Shown: positions 1 through 7,897, numbered from the stretch's first letter. The stretch is DNA of 64,000 nt from an uncultured Bacilli bacterium (GCA_934098395.1 CAKOOM010000002.1:62001-126000), one strand, 5' to 3'. Made by a program: numbers and translations. The notes: generated by a model from the sequence alone, not told the origin.

Positions 1-35
1 TTTTACTTAAAGTGAGAAAATTATTAAAAAAAGGC

Positions 36-63
36 TCATTTTTATTAAATTATAGCATATTAT
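36..63 (+). promoter_or_regulatory. Candidate sigma-E promoter for the SpoVID-like gene
   Basis: TCATTTT (36-42) and CATATTAT (56-63) are separated by 13 bases. This resembles the mother-cell sigma-E consensus of Bacillus (KMATATT, 13-14 bases, CATACANT). It lies just upstream of the ribosome binding site at about 74-79. B. subtilis spoVID is sigma-E dependent, which fits. Match by eye only, in AT-rich sequence where such matches arise by chance. Confidence 0.4.
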
Positions 64-83
64 CTAGTAGAAAGGGTGATAAT

Positions 84-866
84 ATGAAGAAAATAGTGCC
101 ATTTAATAATGTATTGGAATTAGCGAGTGATGCATGTGAAATAACAGCAATATCTTTAGAACATGATATTAATATAGCTGATGATACGATTAGTGGTTCA
201 TTTTATATTAATGGTGAATATAAGATGACAGATGGAGCAATTAATAGGGAACAGTTTAATTTTGAATTGCCTTTTGATATAGCTCTTGGTAGTAATTATG
301 ATAGAAGTAGTATGGTTGTAGATATAGATGATTTTAGATATGAATTGGTAGAACGTAATAAACTAAAGGTTAATATAGATTTATATATTGATGGAGAAGT
401 AAAGGAAATAGTAAATGATAAGGAAGTAAAAGATATACGTGAGATAGTTGATGATAAGGAAGTAAAAGATATAGATAATAATGATAATGATGAGGAAGTA
501 CTAGAAGATATTATGCCAATAGAGAGAAAGATAGATTTAATAAGTGAGATGTTAGATAATGAAGAGGATAAGGATGGTAATCAAATGAATATAGATATAG
601 ATAATATTAATATAAATAATAATGAAAATGTTAATGATAATGAAAATAATAATAATAATGATGATAATCATAGTGATATGATATTTAATGGGTTTAATGA
701 GGAAGAGAAGTATGTTACTTATAGGGTATATAGAGTAGCTCCGGATGATACGATAGGTAAGATACTGGAGAAATATAATGTTACTAAAGAGGATTTATTA
801 CCATATAACAACATTGAAGATATTAAACCTGGAGATAAGTTAATAATTCCTACGAATGAAAAATAA
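84..866 (+). CDS. SpoVID-like spore morphogenesis protein with C-terminal LysM
   Basis: Predicted 260-residue spore-coat/cortex morphogenesis protein. I place the start at ATG 84, behind the AGGGTGAT ribosome binding site; the in-frame upstream codons have none. The N-terminal ~115 residues form a beta-rich domain like the N-terminus of SpoVID. The middle is acidic and Asn/Asp-rich low complexity with an internal repeat of a KEVKDI unit. The last ~45 residues are a LysM domain (YRVYRVAPDDTIGKI...LKPGD-type), which binds peptidoglycan. B. subtilis SpoVID is much longer (about 575 residues), so this is a reduced version. It overlaps the next gene by 11 bases, and that gene resembles YsxE, the neighbour of spoVID in Bacillus. 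The synteny is the main support for the name. Confidence 0.65.
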   Translation: MKKIVPFNNVLELASDACEITAISLEHDINIADDTISGSFYINGEYKMTDGAINREQFNFELPFDIALGSNYDRSSMVVDIDDFRYELVERNKLKVNIDLYIDGEVKEIVNDKEVKDIREIVDDKEVKDIDNNDNDEEVLEDIMPIERKIDLISEMLDNEEDKDGNQMNIDIDNININNNENVNDNENNNNNDDNHSDMIFNGFNEEEKYVTYRVYRVAPDDTIGKILEKYNVTKEDLLPYNNIEDIKPGDKLIIPTNEK

Positions 867-1707
867 AATTACTATTAAAAATAGTGTTAAGATAATTGAT
901 GATAGTTATTGTATTAAGAAAAAGAAAAAAGATCTAGATAAAGTATATAATTATTTATTATCAAGATCATTTGATTATTTTCCAGAAATATTGGATGAAG
1001 ATAATGAAAATATTTATTATAAGTATATTAATGATATAGATGAGCCAAAGGAACAAAAGATAATTGATTTGGTTAATTTAGTTAGTTTACTTCATAGTAA
1101 GACTACTTTTTATAAAGAAATAGATTTAGATAATTATAAATATATATATGAATCTATTAATAAATTAATAGATGATACGTATAAGTATTATGAAGATATT
1201 ATTAATAATATAGAGAGTTATGTTTATATGTCTCCGGCTGATTATTTGATTGCTAGAAATATTTCAATGATATTTGGGGCATTAAATTATTCGAAAAGAA
1301 GTATTAATTCATGGTATAAGAAAATAGAGAATAAGAGAAGAGTTAGGGTAGTTACTGTTCATAATGATTTAAAACTAGAGCATTATTTAAAAGAAGATAA
1401 GCCATATTTAATTAGTTGGGATAAATCAATAAGAGATATGCCAATATATGACTTAATTTCTTTATATAATAATCATTATTTAGATTTTGATTTTGATGAA
1501 TTACTGAGAGTATATTTGAGTAAGTATCCATTGTTGGAAGAAGAGATGATTTTATTTTTAACAATTATATCAATTCCATATAAGATAGAGAATAAAAGGG
1601 AACAATATAAGATGGTATTATCTATTAGAAGATTAATTGATTATATTTATAAAAGTAGTGAATTAGTAGAAAAATATGGTATAAAAGAGGAGACAAATGA
1701 GAGTTAG
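856..1707 (+). CDS. YsxE/CotS-like spore coat kinase-fold protein
   Basis: A 283-residue protein resembling the YsxE/CotS group of spore-coat proteins, which have an aminoglycoside-phosphotransferase fold. Visible features are a reduced N-lobe, a VTVHNDLKLEHYL segment (about residues 172-184) corresponding to the HxDxxxxN catalytic loop, and a following LISWDKS segment in the place of the metal-binding aspartate. The catalytic loop has Glu-His where Asn is usual, so kinase activity is uncertain; CotS-type proteins are often thought to be structural. It is translationally coupled to the SpoVID-like gene (11-base overlap), as spoVID and ysxE are adjacent in B. subtilis. Assignment rests on fold-like motifs plus this context. 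Confidence 0.6.
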   Translation: MKNKITIKNSVKIIDDSYCIKKKKKDLDKVYNYLLSRSFDYFPEILDEDNENIYYKYINDIDEPKEQKIIDLVNLVSLLHSKTTFYKEIDLDNYKYIYESINKLIDDTYKYYEDIINNIESYVYMSPADYLIARNISMIFGALNYSKRSINSWYKKIENKRRVRVVTVHNDLKLEHYLKEDKPYLISWDKSIRDMPIYDLISLYNNHYLDFDFDELLRVYLSKYPLLEEEMILFLTIISIPYKIENKREQYKMVLSIRRLIDYIYKSSELVEKYGIKEETNES

Positions 1708-1866
1708 AAATTCACAAAATAATACTAAAACGTTAATAAAGCAAGGTAATATTAAAGTGATTATAAATTGATAAAAGATTATTATAACAAGCGCAATACA
1801 TATAAGTAAGCAGATTAATTTTAATCCGACAAAGAATCTAAAACAGTTAAAGAAATTATTTAACAT
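1663..1866 (-). CDS. Possible small two-TM membrane peptide
   Basis: A 67-residue reading frame, Phe/Leu/Ile/Cys-rich, with two likely membrane segments. It starts at ATG 1866 behind AGGTGATATT on the minus strand, with a TATACT hexamer directly upstream, the same compact promoter/ribosome-site arrangement seen at other genes here. Its 3' end runs antisense into the last 45 bases of the YsxE-like gene. Against it: hydrophobic frames of this composition are common by chance in AT-rich DNA. On the plus strand a 24-codon frame (1697-1771) also has a GAGGAG site in front of it. Neither is recognisable. Confidence 0.25.
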   Translation of the reverse strand: MLNNFFNCFRFFVGLKLICLLICIALVIIIFYQFIITLILPCFINVLVLFCEFLTLICLLFYTIFFY

Positions 1867-1910
1867 AATATCACCTAGTATAAAATATGCAAAAAAACAA
1901 ATATTTGTGC

Positions 1911-1939
1911 TTGACAAATGTCATAATATATAATATAAT
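1911..1939 (+). promoter_or_regulatory. Sigma-A promoter of infC-rpmI-rplT
   Basis: TTGACA (1911-1916), a 17-base spacer and TATAAT (1934-1939) are a perfect vegetative consensus promoter. Transcription would start near 1946, giving a leader of about 155 bases before infC. The strength fits a ribosomal-protein operon. Confidence 0.88.
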
Positions 1940-1945
1940 CTTTAA

Positions 1946-2087
1946 CGAGGAACGGAAAGTAGATGTATTTATCTCACCTGATTAGTTAAGCTGATAGGTA
2001 AAAAGCCATATAAGTATAATATTAAAATAGATATTATGTGTATATTAGGTGTTGATGAATACAGGAGGTTTCTGTATTCATTTTTTA
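1946..2087 (+). promoter_or_regulatory. infC-rpmI-rplT leader, probable L20-responsive attenuator
   Basis: This structured leader ends in an intrinsic terminator (2056-2086) before infC. In B. subtilis the same operon is repressed by L20, which binds the leader RNA and favours premature termination. Position, length and the terminator match that arrangement. I cannot fold the RNA or confirm the conserved L20-binding core, so the ligand is inferred from synteny. The rest of the 1708-2035 interval shows no convincing gene beyond the low-confidence frames noted separately. Confidence 0.55.
2056..2086 (+). terminator. Intrinsic terminator (attenuator) inside the infC leader
   Basis: A perfect 9-bp stem (TGAATACAG at 2056-2064 with its complement at 2072-2080), a 7-base loop and six T residues (2081-2086). 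It lies after the operon promoter and before the first gene, so it must be conditional. Confidence 0.85.
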
Positions 2088-2101
2088 TGGAGGTGTTATT
2101 T

Positions 2102-2623
2102 ATAACAAAGGAAAGGGAAAACCCAATTAATGAACAAATAAGGGCAAAGGAAATGATGGTTATTGGACCAAATGGAGAACAATTAGGAGTAAAATCTAAA
2201 CAAGATGCTTTAACTTTAGCGAAATATGCTGGATTTGATTTAGTACTTATGAGTGATAGTGCTAATCCACCAGTATGTAAGATAATGGATTATAATCGTT
2301 TCCGTTATGAAAAAAAGAAAAAAGCTAAGGATGCAATGAAAAAACAGAGAGAAGCTATTGTTGAAACAAAAGAGTATAGATTGTCTATTACGATTGATAT
2401 TCATGATTTTAATACAAGAGTGAAGAATGCTCGTAAGAATTTGGAAAAGGGAGCTAAAATTAAAGCTAGTATTAAATTTAAAGGTCGTCAAATTTCACAT
2501 CCTGAACTTGCTAAAGAAGTGCTTATTAGATTCAGTGATGAACTTTCTGATATTGCAGATGTAGAACTAGCGCCAAAGTTGGAAGGTCGTTCTATGTATA
2601 TGCAATTAACACCTAAAAAGTAA
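2102..2623 (+). CDS. infC: Translation initiation factor IF-3 (AUA start)
   Basis: IF3 binds the 30S subunit, prevents premature 50S joining and checks start-codon/initiator-tRNA pairing. The 173-residue product begins ITKERENPINEQIRAKE, aligning with the usual MI(T/S)KD...INEQIRA start of Firmicutes IF3, and ends in the C-terminal LAPKLEGRSMYMQLTP motif. The start codon appears to be ATA at 2102: GGAGGT (2089-2094) lies 7 bases upstream. The only nearby ATG (2087) sits in the attenuator T-run and itself precedes the ribosome site. IF3 genes commonly use rare start codons (AUU) so that IF3 can repress its own translation. First gene of infC-rpmI-rplT, behind a probable L20 attenuator. Confidence 0.95.
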   Translation: MTKERENPINEQIRAKEMMVIGPNGEQLGVKSKQDALTLAKYAGFDLVLMSDSANPPVCKIMDYNRFRYEKKKKAKDAMKKQREAIVETKEYRLSITIDIHDFNTRVKNARKNLEKGAKIKASIKFKGRQISHPELAKEVLIRFSDELSDIADVELAPKLEGRSMYMQLTPKK

Positions 2624-2636
2624 AAGGAGATATGTT

Positions 2637-2840
2637 ATGACAAAAGTAAAGAAAAATAAAATGAAGACCCATAAGGGAATGAAGAAAGTATTTAAAGTAA
2701 GAAAGAGTGGAAGTATTGCTATTCCTAAACAAGGTACATTACATAATACAGGTAAAAGAAGTACTAAAACTAATAGACAAAAAAGAAATAGTCAAGAATT
2801 ACACAAATCTGATTACAAGAGAATTAAAGATTTAATATAG
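2637..2840 (+). CDS. rpmI: 50S ribosomal protein L35
   Basis: A 67-residue basic protein with the L35 signature (KMKTHKGMKKVFKV...GSIAIPKQGTLHNTGKRS). Length is normal for the family (about 65). It lies 13 bases after infC with an AAGGAG ribosome site, and 10 bases before rplT, the canonical infC-rpmI-rplT order. It binds 23S rRNA in the large subunit. Confidence 0.97.
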   Translation: MTKVKKNKMKTHKGMKKVFKVRKSGSIAIPKQGTLHNTGKRSTKTNRQKRNSQELHKSDYKRIKDLI

Positions 2841-2850
2841 GAGGACGAAT

Positions 2851-3390
2851 ATGACAAGAGTTAAAGGTGGCACAATTGCACGTGCTAGAAGAAAAAAAGT
2901 ATTAAAAGCTGCTAAGGGATATTTTGGTAGTAAACACAGATTATATAAGACTGCTCATGAACAAGTAATGCATTCAGGACAATATGCATATAGAGACAGA
3001 AGACAAAATAAGAGAAACTTTAGAAAATTATGGATTGCAAGAATTAATGCTGCATGTAGAGAAGAGAATATTAGTTATTCTAAATTTATTAATGGATTAA
3101 ATAAGGCTTCAATTACTGTTAATAGAAAAATGTTATCAGAATTAGCTATTGATAATAGAGAAGCATTTAGAGACTTAGTTACTATAGCTAAAGATGCATT
3201 AGATGGAAAGGCTTATACTCCAAAAGAAGTTAAAGAAGATACTAAGAAAACTACTGATAAAACAACAACTAAAGCTGCAGAAAAAAAGACTACAACTAAG
3301 AAGACTGTTGCAAAGAGTACTGCAACTAAGAGTACTACTGCTAAAAAAGCTTCAGCTAAGAAAACAACTGAAAAAAAAGAAACTAAATAA
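2851..3390 (+). CDS. rplT: 50S ribosomal protein L20 with long Lys/Thr/Ala tail
   Basis: L20 is an early large-subunit assembly protein that binds 23S rRNA and, in Firmicutes, its own operon leader. Residues 1-118 match L20 throughout (MTRVKGGTIARARRKKVLK..., then the globular domain). Residues from about 119 to 179 form a low-complexity Lys/Thr/Ala/Glu tail not present in the usual ~118-residue protein. The tail is encoded in frame with no stop and is followed at once by a terminator, so it looks genuine rather than a frameshift artefact. Similar AK-rich tails occur on some ribosomal proteins of AT-rich Firmicutes and Mollicutes. AGGAGG ribosome site at 2840-2845. Confidence 0.96.
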   Translation: MTRVKGGTIARARRKKVLKAAKGYFGSKHRLYKTAHEQVMHSGQYAYRDRRQNKRNFRKLWIARINAACREENISYSKFINGLNKASITVNRKMLSELAIDNREAFRDLVTIAKDALDGKAYTPKEVKEDTKKTTDKTTTKAAEKKTTTKKTVAKSTATKSTTAKKASAKKTTEKKETK

Positions 3391-3392
3391 TG

Positions 3393-3416
3393 GAATAGTA
3401 TTAACTATTCTTTTTA
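3393..3416 (+). terminator. Terminator after rplT
   Basis: Seven-bp stem GAATAGT (3393-3399) with ACTATTC (3404-3410), ATTA loop and TTTTT. It lies 2 bases after the rplT stop and closes the ribosomal operon. Confidence 0.8.
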
Positions 3417-4505
3417 TTTATGTTTCTTTGATGGTAAATCATTAATATTAGATAATAGAGATAATTGTTTTAAATAATAATAGTATTCTTTTTTTGTGGC
3501 AATAATATCTTTAGTTATTGTTTTATCACTTATTACTGGATCATCTTGTGGTGATGCATTGGTAAAATATGAAGATAATGATAATAATTTTTGATATATT
3601 CTTTCTTTAAAAATATTAATATTATTATATAAAAATTCAATTTCCTCATTCTTTAATTTATTATAATTAATTTTACTTAGAAATGATTTACTGGTAATAA
3701 TATATGCAGTTAATAAAGGATCAGTATTATTATTACTTGTTAGAGATATTATGGTACTAAGGGAATGGAATTTTCCAAGAGATTTATAATACAATTTATA
3801 CCAGGCAGGCATTGTTTCATATGATAAATGATTTTTGGGGATAGTGGATAATTTATTAAAAGCGGTAAACAATTTATCAAATGAATAAGTTAATTTTAAG
3901 TATTCATTTTTTTGTTCAAATAGTTTTAGATTTTTTATGTCTTCATGGTCAAAACTGTTTGTATTTTCTAAAATATAATTCATTGCTCTTTTAATACCAT
4001 ACTCGTTGGCATCTATTTCAACAAACCATGAATCGTGATTGAGAAGATAATTTATGTCTCCGATACGATTATTTTTTACGATATTTTCCATATCACAGAT
4101 TGCTTTTGTTATATGATTTGTTTGATTAGCAAAATTGCTTTGTTCTTGCAAGTAATGTCTTTGTTCATGATACATTGTTATAATTGTTGATAACTTATAA
4201 TTTCCTTTATATGTATAGAAGTGCCATCCAGCATTGACATCTGAGAAAACAGTGATAGTATTGTTTTCGTATGTTGCGGTGGTGATGTTAATACTAAAAA
4301 CTTTAGAATAATATGATATTTTATTGATAGATTTTATTATAGCATTAGTTAGTTTTTGTTCTGATTTTTCTAAAATAATGTTGTCGGGTATTTTATTTAA
4401 GTATCTAACGATATTTATTTTTAATTCAGGAGTTTCTTTTAAAATTTGTTCTTTTAGTTTCTTTACGAAAATTTCATAGTCTTTAATAAATTCAGATAGT
4501 TTCAT
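3414..4505 (-). CDS. Predicted HEXXH zinc metallopeptidase-like protein, unknown family
   Basis: A 363-residue soluble protein with no signal peptide. I do not recognise the family. The key feature is HEQRH at residues 113-117, an HEXXH zinc-binding and catalytic motif, followed about 46 residues later by WFVEIDANEYG, where Glu163 could be the third ligand in gluzincin style (Glu with a nearby Asp/Ala). The rest is helical, with several Tyr/Leu-rich stretches. It is the last gene of a minus-strand run (CPBP protease, phosphoesterase, this gene), 14 bases after the phosphoesterase gene. The start at 4505 has AGGTGC about 8 bases ahead on the minus strand. Function beyond a likely metal-dependent hydrolase is unknown. 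Confidence 0.6.
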   Translation of the reverse strand: MKLSEFIKDYEIFVKKLKEQILKETPELKINIVRYLNKIPDNIILEKSEQKLTNAIIKSINKISYYSKVFSINITTATYENNTITVFSDVNAGWHFYTYKGNYKLSTIITMYHEQRHYLQEQSNFANQTNHITKAICDMENIVKNNRIGDINYLLNHDSWFVEIDANEYGIKRAMNYILENTNSFDHEDIKNLKLFEQKNEYLKLTYSFDKLFTAFNKLSTIPKNHLSYETMPAWYKLYYKSLGKFHSLSTIISLTSNNNTDPLLTAYIITSKSFLSKINYNKLKNEEIEFLYNNINIFKERIYQKLLSLSSYFTNASPQDDPVISDKTITKDIIATKKEYYYYLKQLSLLSNINDLPSKKHK

Positions 4506-4519
4506 AAAGCACCTACTTT

Positions 4520-5365
4520 CTAATTTTTGTTTATACGATAAAAGTTTATAGATGGTCTATTCCAAAGACGATAATTGAAACTAGATACTCCAATTCCAGA
4601 TGATATGTATAGGTCAGTATTATCTATTTTATAATAGTCATCGTGGTATTTTTTGGCGTATTCGGGAGTATATATGGCACCAATAAATGGAAGTCTTACT
4701 TGACCACCATGAGAGTGACCAGCAAGTATAAGATTAATAGAATAGCTCTTAACTATTTTATCGGATATGTCTGGTTCGTGAGTTAAGAAAATATTATAGG
4801 TTGGGGTAGTTTTATTTTTTAAAAAATCTAGAGCTGTTTCAATATTTTCTTTGTTTTTACTTACTGAATCAATACCGCTTATATAAATATATTCAGATTT
4901 GTTATTATAAATGATATCGTATTTATTATCTAGATGAATAAAACCACTGGTATTCATGGTATTCATGATATTATTGGTATCACTATCATAATCATGATTA
5001 CCTAGAATGTAATATTTACCATATTTGGAGTTAATTTCTTTTAGAGTGTTGGATAAGTATTCATAATCAATATCTTTTAAAATAGCGTCTTTATCAATTA
5101 AATCTCCGGTAAATACGACGATATCTGGATTTATTTCATTTATTTCTTTGACAATGGATTTTACTTTATCAAGGGTTATAGCTCGGTTATAATGAAGGTC
5201 TGAAAAATGTACTATTTTTAAACCATCAAATCCGCTAGGGAGAAGTTCATCTGTGATTGTATATTCTTTAGTTGTTAGAGACATAGTGCCAATGAATCTG
5301 GCATACATGATGGTAGCGATGATAAATAACATTATTATCATTAACCATTTTAGGACTTTTTTCAT
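4520..5365 (-). CDS. YkuE-like membrane-anchored metallophosphoesterase
   Basis: A calcineurin-like phosphoesterase of 281 residues with one N-terminal membrane helix (residues ~5-24), so the catalytic domain should face outward. Metal-binding motifs in order: FSDLHY, TGDLID, LGNHDYD, LTHEPD, LAGHSHGGQ. YkuE-type enzymes are two-metal phosphoesterases; the substrate is not evident. The start is ATG 5365, behind GGAGGTTTAAA; a further upstream ATG at 5383 lacks a site. The gene follows the CPBP protease gene by one base and precedes the HEXXH protein gene. A second, soluble homologue lies at 60741-61616. Confidence 0.88.
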   Translation of the reverse strand: MKKVLKWLMIIMLFIIATIMYARFIGTMSLTTKEYTITDELLPSGFDGLKIVHFSDLHYNRAITLDKVKSIVKEINEINPDIVVFTGDLIDKDAILKDIDYEYLSNTLKEINSKYGKYYILGNHDYDSDTNNIMNTMNTSGFIHLDNKYDIIYNNKSEYIYISGIDSVSKNKENIETALDFLKNKTTPTYNIFLTHEPDISDKIVKSYSINLILAGHSHGGQVRLPFIGAIYTPEYAKKYHDDYYKIDNTDLYISSGIGVSSFNYRLWNRPSINFYRINKN

Positions 5366-5366
5366 T

Positions 5367-6077
5367 TTAAACCTCCAATGCAAATAGTAGTAATACTGCT
5401 ACGGTGTTATGTAATGAGTGAATACATATTGTTGAGAATATATTATCAGTTTTATGATAAAGGGCGGCAAAGGTTATACCAAGTGATAAATAAGGAATTA
5501 TATAAATATAATCAATGGCTTTATCGGCCATACCTACGACATGAAGGGATGCAAAGATTAAGCCACTAGTTAGTATATATAAATATTTAGTTAATGAATT
5601 GCTTTTGTAACTAGTAATCATATCTTTAATACTTTTACGGAATATTATTTCTTCGATAAATGGAGCATATATTGATACGGAGAATACCATATATAATGGA
5701 TATTTTTCTATTAAAGTTCTAACGGCTTCTTCGTTATTAGCGGAAGCTCCACTAAAGAAAATGGTTATTATTAAATTACTTATAACCATTATGGCTAATC
5801 CGATAAAATAGTATTTTAGAGAGGTTTCTATATTATCTTTAAAATTAGAAAAGAAATCTTTAAAATTTTTATTGATTGTTTTTCTATATAATAAATATAC
5901 GAATAACATAAATAATGCATCGCAAATAATACTATAAACGATTTTTGAAGTAGTGCTAATTGTTTCTAGGTTTATTTTTAATAATTTAGCCGGTATATAT
6001 TGAAAATATGCCATACCTAGCAATAAAGTAATAAATAATAGTATTGGTAAATATATGTTTTTAAATTTATTTTTCAT
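5367..6077 (-). CDS. CPBP family intramembrane metalloprotease
   Basis: A 236-residue protein with about six to eight membrane helices and the CPBP (CAAX/Abi) protease motifs: EEIIFRKSI (the EExxxR motif, about residues 142-150), FASLHVVG (His of the second motif) and a final HSLHN segment. These integral metalloproteases cleave membrane substrates; in bacteria roles include peptide or bacteriocin self-protection, but most are unassigned. First gene of a three-gene minus-strand run, with the RNase J terminator just upstream. A paralogue with a different partner set is at 53384-54076. Confidence 0.85.
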   Translation of the reverse strand: MKNKFKNIYLPILLFITLLLGMAYFQYIPAKLLKINLETISTTSKIVYSIICDALFMLFVYLLYRKTINKNFKDFFSNFKDNIETSLKYYFIGLAIMVISNLIITIFFSGASANNEEAVRTLIEKYPLYMVFSVSIYAPFIEEIIFRKSIKDMITSYKSNSLTKYLYILTSGLIFASLHVVGMADKAIDYIYIIPYLSLGITFAALYHKTDNIFSTICIHSLHNTVAVLLLFALEV

Positions 6078-6140
6078 TTAATCATCTCCGACTGTTATAA
6101 TTATATCAAAGATATAGATAATTTAAAACAAAAAACGGAT

Positions 6141-6171
6141 AAAAAAGATGTAAAAATTATCTTTTTACATC
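6141..6171 (-). terminator. rnjA terminator overlapping the stop codon
   Basis: A 10-bp stem (6147-6156 with 6162-6171) and a T-run on the minus strand (6141-6146). The TAA stop of RNase J (6157-6159) sits in the loop, so the last codons form one arm of the hairpin. Confidence 0.85.
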
Positions 6172-7824
6172 CATTATAATTGGTAATATTATTGGTACAC
6201 GTCCAGTTTTTTCTAATAATAGGGGCATAAGTTCATTGATTAGTTCATTTTTAATGTCTGAGAAGTTAACAGTTTTTTGTTTTAATTTGTTAGTTATTAT
6301 TTTTTTACAAAAGATTTCGATTTCTTTAATTAATTCGATTGATTCGTTTACTAAGATATAACCACGAGTTGTTACTAATGGAGTATTTAGTAATGTTTTG
6401 TTTTTAGAATCAATATTTATAATAATAGCTAAGATACCGTTATTAGACATTAGAACACGATCTTTTATAACAATGTTTGATACATCTCCGATACGAGCTC
6501 CATCTACATAGATATCTTCGGCTTGGACGTGACCTTGTTTTTTTATGCCATCTTTATTCATATTAAGAACATCACCATTACTTAGTACGAAGGTATTTTG
6601 TTTTGGAATATCACAAAGGCAAGCTAGATCAGCATGTGTTTTTAACATACGATATTCACCATGATATGGAGCAAAGTATGTTGGCTTAAATAAACGTATC
6701 ATTAGTTTTAGTTCTTCTTGATTAGCATGTCCTGATGAGTGAATGTCATTATCTTGACCGTTTGTGTATACTTTGACGCCTTTTAGATATAATTTATTAA
6801 TCGTTTTGGATACGGAAGCGGCATTACCAGGAATTGGAGATGATGAGAAAATTACAACATCATTAGGAATTAATTTTATTTGTTTATGAGTACCACTAGC
6901 TATTCTTGATAAGGCTGCAAGAGGTTCTCCTTGGCTTCCGGTACAAAGTAAACATACTTTGTTTGGTTCTAATTTATTAGCTTCTTCAGCACTGATAATA
7001 ATATTTTTATCTTTAATATAGCCACATTTTATAGCAATATCGATAGAAGTATCCATACTACGACCGAATAGGGCTACTTTTCTTTTGTTTTCTTTACATG
7101 TTTCGATAATATGTTTTAAACGATATATATTCGAAGCAAATGTAGCTAAAATTATACGATTATCTTTATTATTCCTAAATATTTCTCCAAGGTTTTCGTC
7201 TACGGTAGATTCTGATAGAGATATACCAGGTGATAGAGCATTTGTAGAATCACTCATCAACAATTTAACACCACGTTTACCGATTTCAGCCATTTTTTGT
7301 AAGTTTGACATTGGTCCAACGGGAGTAAAGTCGAATTTGAAATCTCCAGTCATTACTACGACACCATTTGGAGTTGTGATACTGATACCATGTGAATCTG
7401 GAATAGAGTGTGTAGTTCTAAAAAATTCTATATTAAAGTATTTGGTTTTTAATATGGTATCTTCTGTATATACTTTTAAATTTTTATATTTTATATTTCT
7501 TTCAGTTAATTTTTTTTCAATTAATTCTTTGGCTTGTGCTGGAGCATATATCTTTGGAATATTAACTTGTTGTAGTAAGAAAGGTATACCTCCAATATGG
7601 TCTTCATGACCATGGGTAATAAGTAAATATTTTATTTTCTTTTCATTTTCAATTAAATATGTAAAGTCAGGTATAACATAATCAATTCCTAATAGATCAT
7701 CATCAGGGAACATTACACCGGCATCAACGATAATTATTTCATCGTTGTGACGAATACAATACATATTTTTACCAACTTCTCCAAGTCCGCCAAGGGCAAA
7801 TACTTGGGTATTTTTATTTTTCAT
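6157..7824 (-). CDS. rnj: Ribonuclease J
   Basis: A 555-residue metallo-beta-lactamase/beta-CASP nuclease with 5'-to-3' exo- and endonuclease activity, central to mRNA turnover and rRNA maturation in Firmicutes. N-terminal motifs LGGLGEVGKNMY and THGHEDHIGG (residues ~74-83) give the zinc site, MTGDFKFD is motif III, the beta-CASP domain spans about 210-380, and PYHGEYRM lies near the end of the second lactamase half. The C-terminal ~110 residues are the oligomerisation domain. Length fits RNase J1/J2 (about 555). The start has an AAGGAGGA site. Only one RNase J is seen in this window, so J1 versus J2 cannot be decided. Confidence 0.95.
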   Translation of the reverse strand: MKNKNTQVFALGGLGEVGKNMYCIRHNDEIIIVDAGVMFPDDDLLGIDYVIPDFTYLIENEKKIKYLLITHGHEDHIGGIPFLLQQVNIPKIYAPAQAKELIEKKLTERNIKYKNLKVYTEDTILKTKYFNIEFFRTTHSIPDSHGISITTPNGVVVMTGDFKFDFTPVGPMSNLQKMAEIGKRGVKLLMSDSTNALSPGISLSESTVDENLGEIFRNNKDNRIILATFASNIYRLKHIIETCKENKRKVALFGRSMDTSIDIAIKCGYIKDKNIIISAEEANKLEPNKVCLLCTGSQGEPLAALSRIASGTHKQIKLIPNDVVIFSSSPIPGNAASVSKTINKLYLKGVKVYTNGQDNDIHSSGHANQEELKLMIRLFKPTYFAPYHGEYRMLKTHADLACLCDIPKQNTFVLSNGDVLNMNKDGIKKQGHVQAEDIYVDGARIGDVSNIVIKDRVLMSNNGILAIIINIDSKNKTLLNTPLVTTRGYILVNESIELIKEIEIFCKKIITNKLKQKTVNFSDIKNELINELMPLLLEKTGRVPIILPIIMDVKR

Positions 7825-7897
7825 TTTTCCTCCTTTTTATAACATTTTAAACCGATATTAAAAACAAAAAAATAAATTAAGAATTTTGCACTTAATA

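Noticed and set aside
84..700. Asn/Asp-rich repeat in the first gene as a CRISPR-like or tandem DNA repeat
   Set aside because: Units are irregular and coding; no spacer-repeat periodicity exists.
1697..1771. A 24-codon frame (starting Met-Arg-Val) behind GAGGAG
   Set aside because: Ribosome-like site is present, but spacing is only 4 bases, the product is tiny and it overlaps the YsxE-like end. Kept only as a note.
3241..3390. Repeated ACT/AAG/AAA triplets in rplT 3' end as a DNA repeat element
   Set aside because: The triplets are codons of the Lys/Thr/Ala protein tail and are in frame throughout.
3203..3445. An 80-codon Lys/Leu-rich frame inside the L20 tail
   Set aside because: It is the +1 frame of a low-complexity coding tail; it lacks a ribosome site and runs past the rplT terminator.
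7085..7609. A 174-codon plus-strand frame opposite RNase J
   Set aside because: Shadow of a conserved gene on the other strand; composition and lack of a start site argue against it.
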